This document shows, piece by piece, positions 58,873 through 64,000 of a stretch of DNA of 64,000 nucleotides. The notes beneath the pieces were generated by a model, which searched no databases, was not told the origin of the DNA, and saw only the letters and a list, made by a program, of their open reading frames with translations. The position numbers and the translations under genes are program-made. Origin of the DNA: DASYTH01 sp036002505 (GTDB lineage: Bacteria; Actinomycetota; Actinomycetes; Mycobacteriales; Pseudonocardiaceae); contig NZ_DASYTH010000096.1 of the NCBI RefSeq assembly GCF_036002505.1, forward strand, positions 3,201 to 67,200, given 5' to 3'. Position 1 is the stretch's first letter; each line of letters starts with the position of its first letter.

Positions 58873-60522
58873 TGGCGCGCCGCCCAGGTAGGCACGGATG
58901 ACCTCCGGGTCGCGCTGCACCTGCTCCGGTGTGCCGCAGGCGATCCGCTTGCCGAAGTCGAGCACCGTGACCGTGTCCGCCAGCCCCATCACGAACGTCA
59001 TGTCGTGCTCCACCAACAGGATCGAGATGCCGAGCTCGGCCCGGACCCGGGCGATGACCGCGGTCAGCCGGGCCGACTCGTCGGCATTCATCCCGGCCAC
59101 CGGCTCGTCGAGCAGCAGCAGCGTCGGCTCCGCGCACAACGCCCGCGCCAGCTCCACCCGTTTCCGGTCGCCATAGGGCAATGCGGCCACCGGCCGGTCC
59201 AGCACCTCGGCCAGCTCGAGCAGCCCGGCGATCTCCCGTACCCGACTGTCCTGTTCGGACTGTTCCCGCCGGGCCCGAGGGATGCGCAGGCCGGCGCCGA
59301 GAAACCCGGCCCGGGTCAGCCGGTGCCGGCCGAGCAGCAGGTTGTCCGCCACGGTCGCGGTGGGGGACAGGGCGAGGTTCTGGAACGTTCGGCCGACCCC
59401 GAGCGCCGCGATCCGATGTGGACGCAGGCCGGTCAGCTCCACCCCGGCGTACCGGACGCTGCCCGCGGCCGCCCGGTACACCCCGGTCAGCACGTTCAGG
59501 CAGGTGGACTTCCCGGCGCCGTTGGGCCCGATCAACGCGTGCACCGACCCCGGCTCGACCGACAGCGACACCTCCGACAGCGCGGCCACTCCGCCGAACC
59601 GCACGCTCAGCCCATCCACCACGAGCTCCCGGTCCGCGGCCGGGGCTGCGGCGGGCGCGGGCACCGCGGGTGCCGTGGCAGGCGCGCCCACGCCCAGGTA
59701 CCGGTGGCGCACCTCCTCGGTCGCCGCCAACTCCGCGGCCGGCCCGTGCAGGGTGACCCGGCCGACCTCCAGCACGTAGGCCACATCGGCCAGATCCAGT
59801 GCCAGCGCGGCGTTCTGCTCCACCAGCACCACCGCGGTGCCCTGCCGGTGGATCTCGGCGAGCACCTCGCCGATCCGTGCCACCATCCGCGGCGCCAGCC
59901 CCAGCGACGGCTCGTCCAGCAGCAGTACCCGCGGCGCCGCCATCAGCGCCCGCCCGATCGCCAGCATCTGCTGCTCCCCGCCGGAGAGCAGCCCGGCCCG
60001 CTGCTGACGAAGCCCGGCCAGCACCGGAAAGAGCTCGTACACCCGGTGCCGGGCCGGCCCACGTGCCCGCCGCGCGGTGGCCAACGCGCCGGCCCGCAGA
60101 TTCTCCTCCACGGTCAGCTCGCCGAAGACCTGCCGGCCCTCCGGCACCTGCACCACCCCGGCCCGCACGATCGCCGCCGGATCCGCCCGGTCCAGCCGCC
60201 GGCCGTCGAGCTCGACCGAGCCCCGCCCGATCGCGCCGCCCACCGCCGGCAACGTCCCCGAGATCGCCCGCAGCAACGTGCTCTTGCCCGCGCCGTTGCC
60301 GCCCAGCACGGCCACCACGCCGCCCGGCGGAACCTCGAGCGACACCCCGCGCAGCGCGCGCACCGCCCGGGCGTAGGACACGTCCAGATCCCGCACGCGC
60401 AACAGCGGCCCACCGGCGTCGCGGTCCGTCCGCAGCGTGGACGCGGCCGGTGTCGCCGAAGCGGATGACACGGGCCTCACCTCGATCATCAGCGGTCGAC
60501 GGGCACGCACATCATGCGACAC
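58870..60522 (-). CDS. fused LivF-LivG ABC ATPase
   Basis: 550 residues holding both ATPases of a branched-chain-type transporter. Residues about 40-280 are LivF-like (Walker A GGNGAGKST, VVQVPEGRQVFGELTVEENL, signature LLSGGEQQML, VLLLDEPSLGLAP). A Pro/Ala linker follows (about 282-298). Residues about 300-548 are LivG-like (GPNGAGKST, GVGRTFQNLALSPTATVADN, ALPYGDRKRVELARAL, LLLLDEPVAGMN, LLVEHDM). These are normally two separate genes. The GTG at 60522 or an ATG at 60489 may be the start. First gene of the operon, divergent from the PaaX gene. Confidence 0.93.
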   Translation of the reverse strand: MSHDVRARRPLMIEVRPVSSASATPAASTLRTDRDAGGPLLRVRDLDVSYARAVRALRGVSLEVPPGGVVAVLGGNGAGKSTLLRAISGTLPAVGGAIGRGSVELDGRRLDRADPAAIVRAGVVQVPEGRQVFGELTVEENLRAGALATARRARGPARHRVYELFPVLAGLRQQRAGLLSGGEQQMLAIGRALMAAPRVLLLDEPSLGLAPRMVARIGEVLAEIHRQGTAVVLVEQNAALALDLADVAYVLEVGRVTLHGPAAELAATEEVRHRYLGVGAPATAPAVPAPAAAPAADRELVVDGLSVRFGGVAALSEVSLSVEPGSVHALIGPNGAGKSTCLNVLTGVYRAAAGSVRYAGVELTGLRPHRIAALGVGRTFQNLALSPTATVADNLLLGRHRLTRAGFLGAGLRIPRARREQSEQDSRVREIAGLLELAEVLDRPVAALPYGDRKRVELARALCAEPTLLLLDEPVAGMNADESARLTAVIARVRAELGISILLVEHDMTFVMGLADTVTVLDFGKRIACGTPEQVQRDPEVIRAYLGGAP

Positions 60523-60582
60523 AGCTATAGTCTCTCGTCAAGCTAAAGAGGAATACAAACCCCAAGGTGGCACCATAACGAG
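60523..60582. promoter_or_regulatory. divergent promoter region Liv operon / PaaX gene
   Basis: 60 bp, clearly AT-richer than its surroundings. Contains the direct repeat AGCTATAG (60524) / AGCTAAAG about 18 bp apart, and TATAGT as a possible -10. The layout suits a PaaX-type repressor controlling both directions; no perfect dyad is visible. Confidence 0.5.
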
Positions 60583-61455
60583 ATGCTCGAGTCACCGCTC
60601 GACCTCGACGAGACGCGACCCCCGGCTCGCCGTCCCGGCCCGGTTCGCGGCCCCAGCGCCCGCGCCTACCTGCTGATCGTCCTCGGCGACTACGCCCTCG
60701 ACCGGGGCGGGTCGGCCTGGACCCAGACCGTCGTCGACGCCCTCGCGATGGTCGGCTTCGAGGAGAAAGCCACCCGCCAGGCCCTCACCCGCACCGCCGC
60801 CGCCGGCCTGCTCACCCCGCACCGCGCCGGCCGCCGCACCCGCTGGCAGATCACCCGCACCGGCCACGAGTACCTGACCGCCGCCAAGCACCGGTTGTTC
60901 GCCCCGGGCCCCGAGCCCGACTGGGACGGCGGCTGGCTCATCCTGCTCACCAACGTTCCCGAGCACCACCGCAACCTGCGCCATCAACTGCGCACCGCGC
61001 TCGGCTGGGCCGGCTTCGGCTCGCTCGGCCCCGGCGTCTGGATCAGCCCGCACCCCACCCACGCCACCGAGGCCCGCCAGGTCCTGGACTCCCTCGGCGA
61101 ACCCGTCCACGGCACCCTGCTGCACGCCCGCCTCGACGACCCCGACGAACGCCACCAACTCGTCACCCGTGCCTGGGACATCCCCCAACTCGACCAGCGG
61201 TACCAGGAGTTCGTCGACCGGTTCACCACCATCCGCCCCCACGCACCGGGCGAAGCGCTCGCCCACCTCGCCCACCTCGTCTACCAGTGGCGCCGGCTTC
61301 TCCTCGCCGACCCCGGCCTGCCGCCCACCCTGCTTCCCCCCAACTGGAGCGGGGAGCGCGCCCGCCACCTCCTGCTCGACCGGCACGCCACCTGGCTCCA
61401 GCAGGCCACCACCTGGTGGCAGGCCCAGCAAATCGGCAACGCCGCCGGCCCCTGA
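60583..61455 (+). CDS. PaaX-family transcriptional regulator
   Basis: 290 residues. N-terminal winged helix (about 22-95, SARAYLLIVLGDYALDRGGS, MVGFEEKATRQALTRTAAAG, RRTRWQITRTGHEYL) followed by the PaaX central domain (LILLTNVPEHHRNLRHQLRT, GFGSLGPGVWISPH) and C-terminal domain (AWDIPQLDQRYQEFV, YQWRRLLLADPGLPPTLLPP). PaaX represses phenylacetyl-CoA genes; homologues regulate other CoA-ester or aromatic pathways. Divergent from the Liv operon, which it probably controls. Confidence 0.94.
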   Translation: MLESPLDLDETRPPARRPGPVRGPSARAYLLIVLGDYALDRGGSAWTQTVVDALAMVGFEEKATRQALTRTAAAGLLTPHRAGRRTRWQITRTGHEYLTAAKHRLFAPGPEPDWDGGWLILLTNVPEHHRNLRHQLRTALGWAGFGSLGPGVWISPHPTHATEARQVLDSLGEPVHGTLLHARLDDPDERHQLVTRAWDIPQLDQRYQEFVDRFTTIRPHAPGEALAHLAHLVYQWRRLLLADPGLPPTLLPPNWSGERARHLLLDRHATWLQQATTWWQAQQIGNAAGP

Positions 61456-61459
61456 GCCA

Positions 61460-61550
61460 CCCGAGTTCGACGCCCGGGCAACTGAGTTCGACATTCAGGA
61501 AAGTGAGTTCGACGCTCAGGCAAATGAGTTCGACGCTCGGGACTCGGTGG
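61460..61550 (+). repeat. direct array of 21-nt repeats, GAGTTCGAC class
   Basis: Four 21-nt units: CCGAGTTCGACGCCCGGGCA, CTGAGTTCGACATTCAGGAA, GTGAGTTCGACGCTCAGGCA, ATGAGTTCGACGCTCGGGAC (one base omitted from each). Only direct orientation, no inverted arm. Five bases after the PaaX stop. Confidence 0.85.
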
Positions 61551-61658
61551 CCCGGTCGAATGGATGTCGCGATGCGATTCCTCGCCCCGCCCGCGGCGCT
61601 CCGGGTGCGACAGATCCCGCTCGGCAACCGGGCTTGCGTGGTGTGAAAAGGTTGGGGC
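61551..61658. other. short intergenic region
   Basis: About 110 bp before the next gene, no feature recognised apart from a weak AAAAGG upstream of the GTG at 61659. Confidence 0.4.
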
Positions 61659-61874
61659 GTGCGCGGCGAGATGCGTGAGGTGTTGGAGCGCTGGCTCGGT
61701 GCGGACGCGCGGGTGGTGGACGCGTTGTCCGATGAGGAGTTGGGGGAGTTGCACGCCGCGTTGGTGGCCGCCAGGAAAAGGCAGGCCGCGGCGTTGGCGG
61801 CGGCCTCGGCGGAGGCGTTGCGGCAGATGCCGGCGCCGTTGCGGGCGCGCTTCGGCGAGATCGTGGGGTTCTGA
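61659..61874 (+). CDS. small helical protein, unknown
   Basis: 71 residues, almost entirely helical: MREVLERWLGADARVVDALS, ELHAALVAARKRQAAAL, LRQMPAPLRARFGEIVGF. Three bases separate its stop from the next ATG, so the two genes are expressed together. I do not recognise a family; size and partner suggest a small subunit or regulator of the larger protein. Confidence 0.65.
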   Translation: MRGEMREVLERWLGADARVVDALSDEELGELHAALVAARKRQAAALAAASAEALRQMPAPLRARFGEIVGF

Positions 61875-61877
61875 TCA

Positions 61878-62795
61878 ATGGGGCGCGACTTAGCCACGCA
61901 GGCGGAGTTGGTCAAATTGGCCCGGGCGCTGGACACCACACCGGACGAGGTGTCCTTCGCCGGATCGCTGGACCACCGCGACATCCGCCGGCTGCGTGAG
62001 CGCGTGGTGGACGCGTTGTACGAGGAACATCGGGCCACCTTCGGGCGGATCGCCATGATCACCCGATTGTTGCCCACGCCGCTGAACGTGCGGATCACAC
62101 TGCGCGCGTTTCCGCCGTTGCTGGCCGCGCGAATTGCCGGTGAGATGGCTCCGGACCGGGCGGCCGAGTTGGTCAATCGGATGCCGATCGAGTATCTGGC
62201 CGACGGCTGCCTTCATCTGGAACCGCGCCGGGCCGCGCCGCTGATCAGCCACATCCACCCGGACCGCGTGGTGGCCGTGGTCCAGGAACTCGTCGCCCGT
62301 GGCGAGTACGTCACGATCGGCCACCTGCTCGACGCCGCCACCGAACGGATCGTCCGCGACGTCGCCGCGGTGATCTCCGACGAGGCCCTGCTGCGGATCG
62401 GCTGCTACGCGGAGTCCGACACCCAGCTGACCACGGCGGTCGCCGCACTGCCGCCGGAGCGGCTGCGCGGCATCGTGGCCAGCGCCGTCGGCGGCCCACC
62501 AGAGCTCCGCTCGGCCGGGCTGGCACTGATCGCCCGGCTGGCCGACGACGAGCTACGCGCCCGGCTGGCCGAGTACGCCGCCGAGTCCGACGACGAGGCC
62601 TTGACCAGGCTCCTGCACACGGCCATCGACGACGGCGCCGTCCCCGAACTCCTGACCTTGTTCGCCGCGCTCGGCGAGCACACCCAGCGCCGCGTGCTCA
62701 CCCTCCCCGCACTCACCGACCCCGACGTCCGCACCCAATTGACCAAGGCCGTCACCGCCCACCCCCTGGAAAGCAACGTCACGTTCATGCCGTAG
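61878..62795 (+). CDS. alpha-helical repeat protein, unknown
   Basis: 305 residues, soluble, rich in Ala/Leu/Asp helices that look like stacked repeats (RVVDALYEEHRATFGRIAMI, LVNRMPIEYLADGCLHLEPR, LISHIHPDRVVAVVQELVAR, VAALPPERLRGIVASAVG). The early VSFAGSLDHRDIRRLRERV and the MP..YLAD.. pattern are slightly like MgtE-N or HEAT-like superhelices, but I cannot assign a family. The last residues (ESNVTFMP) and the stop are encoded by a 30-nt intergenic repeat (62768-62826), so the original C-terminus may have been replaced. Confidence 0.7.
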   Translation: MGRDLATQAELVKLARALDTTPDEVSFAGSLDHRDIRRLRERVVDALYEEHRATFGRIAMITRLLPTPLNVRITLRAFPPLLAARIAGEMAPDRAAELVNRMPIEYLADGCLHLEPRRAAPLISHIHPDRVVAVVQELVARGEYVTIGHLLDAATERIVRDVAAVISDEALLRIGCYAESDTQLTTAVAALPPERLRGIVASAVGGPPELRSAGLALIARLADDELRARLAEYAAESDDEALTRLLHTAIDDGAVPELLTLFAALGEHTQRRVLTLPALTDPDVRTQLTKAVTAHPLESNVTFMP

Positions 62796-62826
62796 ACGGC
62801 AAGGAACGTCACGTTCACTCCCTCGA
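62768..62826 (+). repeat. 30-nt tandem repeat pair overlapping a gene end
   Basis: GGAAAGCAACGTCACGTTCA then GGCAAGGAACGTCACGTTCA, 30 nt apart. The first unit contributes the final eight codons and TAG stop of the upstream gene. Same class as 13376-13436. Confidence 0.85.
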
Positions 62827-62851
62827 ATGACCGCATGCCAGACTGGTCGGC

Positions 62852-63973
62852 ATGGCCCCGCGCGTGGTCGTCATCGGTGCCGGGGTCTACGGCGCGGCGG
62901 TGGCCGCGTCGCTGGTTCGGCGGGGTGCCCAGGTCAGCGTCGTGGACGCGGGGGCGCCGGCGGGTGGCACCTCCGGTGCGACGTTGGCGTGGGTCAACTC
63001 GTGCGGTAAACAGCCGCGGCACTACCACGATCTCAATGTCGCGGGCATGGCGGCGCATCGGAAGCTGGCGGCCGAAGTGCCGCATGGCCGTTGGTACCAC
63101 GAGAGCGGCAATCTGGAGTGGGCCGGCGACGAGGCCGCGGAGGAGGGGCTGCGCCGGAAGGTCGCGGGCGTTCTCGGCTATGGCTACGAGGCACGGTGGT
63201 TGACCCGGGCGGAGGCGTTACGCCTCGAGCCCGACATGGATCCGGTTCGGCTGCCCGCGGACGGGATCGCCTACTTTCCGAGGGAGGGCTGGCTCGAGCC
63301 GACCCGGTTGGTCGGTTACCTCTTGTCCGGTGTCGTCTCCCGCGGGGGCGAACTGGTGCGGGACGACGCGGTCATCGGCCTGGAGGTGGCTGCCGGCCTG
63401 GTGCGCACGGTTCGGCTCGCTTCGGGGCGGCGGCTCGCCGCGGACGCGGTGGTGAACTGCGCCGGACCGCGGGCCGCCGGCATCGCCGAACTCGCCGGGC
63501 TCGTGCTGCCGATGCGCAACACCTTCGGCGTGCTCGTCTACACCTCGCCGGTAGCGGTCTGGGCGTCCCACGTCGTGCACGCCCCGCACGTCCACCTGCG
63601 CCCGGACGGCGGGGGACGGCTGCTGCTGCACACCGGCACGACCGACGGCGCGGCACACGTGTCCGGCACGGGAGAGACCAGCGTCGACCAGTCGGCTGTC
63701 GACCTGGTGCTCGAGGCCGCCCGCACCCTCTACCCGGGAATCCGGGCCGCCACCGTGGAAAGCGTCCGGGTCGGTGAACGCGCGATACCTGCCGACGGTC
63801 TTCCGGTCCTGGGCCGGACGCTCGAGTTGCCCAACTTCCACTTCGCTGTCTCGCACAGCGGCGCGACCCTCTGCCTGCATGCCGGTGCCCTGGTCGCCGC
63901 CGAGGTGCTCGGCGACGACCACACCACCGTCCTTGCCCCGTACCGTTTTGAGCGACTCCAGCTGGTGCGGTGA
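62852..63973 (+). CDS. FAD-dependent oxidoreductase (DAO family)
   Basis: 373 residues. The FAD-binding Rossmann motif opens the protein (VVVIGAGVYGAAVAASLVRR, acidic end VVDAG), followed by GGTSGATLAWVNS (flavin loop), VVNCAGPRAAGIAELAGL and a closing GERAIPADGLPVLGRTLELP, then NFHFAVSHSGATLCLHAGAL. This is the D-amino-acid oxidase / glycine oxidase-like layout; it oxidises an amine or amino acid. Substrate unknown. The ATG is 26 bp after the repeat pair, with only a weak ribosome site (CTGGTCGGC region). Its stop lies in the next 30-nt repeat. Confidence 0.92.
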   Translation: MAPRVVVIGAGVYGAAVAASLVRRGAQVSVVDAGAPAGGTSGATLAWVNSCGKQPRHYHDLNVAGMAAHRKLAAEVPHGRWYHESGNLEWAGDEAAEEGLRRKVAGVLGYGYEARWLTRAEALRLEPDMDPVRLPADGIAYFPREGWLEPTRLVGYLLSGVVSRGGELVRDDAVIGLEVAAGLVRTVRLASGRRLAADAVVNCAGPRAAGIAELAGLVLPMRNTFGVLVYTSPVAVWASHVVHAPHVHLRPDGGGRLLLHTGTTDGAAHVSGTGETSVDQSAVDLVLEAARTLYPGIRAATVESVRVGERAIPADGLPVLGRTLELPNFHFAVSHSGATLCLHAGALVAAEVLGDDHTTVLAPYRFERLQLVR

Positions 63974-64000
63974 ATGCGTCCTTCCTCACGACCAGTGCGA
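63970..64000. repeat. 30-nt repeat unit at the window edge
   Basis: GTGAATGCGTCCTTCCTCAC, one unit of the GTGAATG class (see 18653, 37438, 48007). It contains the stop codon of the FAD oxidoreductase gene and is cut off by the end of the window, so further units may follow. Confidence 0.7.

Noticed and set aside
1..64000. tRNA, rRNA, riboswitch or phage genes
   Set aside because: None recognised by eye; short or divergent RNA genes could have been missed without a covariance search.

Overview
The window is high-GC DNA (about 70% by eye) with many GTG starts, ATGA/GTGA stop-start overlaps and very dense coding. Paired XRE(DUF5753)/DUF397 genes, an EspC/WXG100-like cluster, GAF-ANTAR proteins, a SigE-family sigma factor and many secreted glycosidases point to a filamentous soil actinobacterium. 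Pseudonocardiaceae (Amycolatopsis-like) is my best guess, from gene content and from the style of the intergenic repeats. No rRNA, tRNA, integrase, transposase or CRISPR was recognised, so this looks like ordinary chromosome rich in plant-polysaccharide catabolism.

Layout. 0.2-6.6 kb: LacI regulator, DUF397/XRE pair, then a secreted GH51 and a GH43-AbfB arabinofuranosidase. 6.6-11 kb: CheB-like and CheR-PAS proteins plus two GAF-ANTAR proteins, a stand-alone signalling cassette. 11-15.4 kb: small conserved proteins, an MMPL transporter remnant, two GNAT acetyltransferases, a DUF1003 protein and a SigE-family sigma factor with a membrane partner. 15.5-18.6 kb: a three-gene overlapping EspC/WXG100-like set, probable type VII secretion clients. 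19-20.4 kb: a secreted two-repeat protein and an FMN reductase.

20.5-32.9 kb is a sugar-acquisition locus: ROK regulator, CUT2-type ABC transporter (ATPase, permease, lipoprotein), Gfo/Idh/MocA dehydrogenase, a Tat-exported TIM-barrel isomerase, a large secreted ThuA-GSDH-PKD-CBM6 protein, and a cytosolic TIM-barrel isomerase. The gene mix fits catabolism of oxidised (keto-)sugars. 33.1-37.4 kb: secreted endo-arabinanase GH43 and a CUT1 transporter. These two units and the GH51 gene share a 16-bp palindrome placed at about +20, so they look like one arabinan regulon. 37.5-54 kb: rhamnogalacturonan/pectin locus with LacI, GH3, CUT1 permeases, GH78 rhamnosidase, binding protein, two secreted GH78-like proteins and a PL3 pectate lyase. 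54-61.5 kb: a secreted alpha/beta hydrolase, a branched-chain-type ABC transporter with fused ATPases, and a divergent PaaX-family regulator. 61.6-64 kb: two uncharacterised proteins and a DAO-type flavoprotein.

The most unusual structure lies between the genes. Several short repeat families sit at the 3' ends of genes: 21-nt arrays, three of them built as inverted arms around a spacer; 30-nt tandem pairs; and stop-codon-to-Shine-Dalgarno spacer elements that fill operon junctions. One copy of the spacer family lies in frame inside the GH3 gene. Two gene fragments (MMPL, zinc alcohol dehydrogenase) and a short LLM-like gene show local decay.
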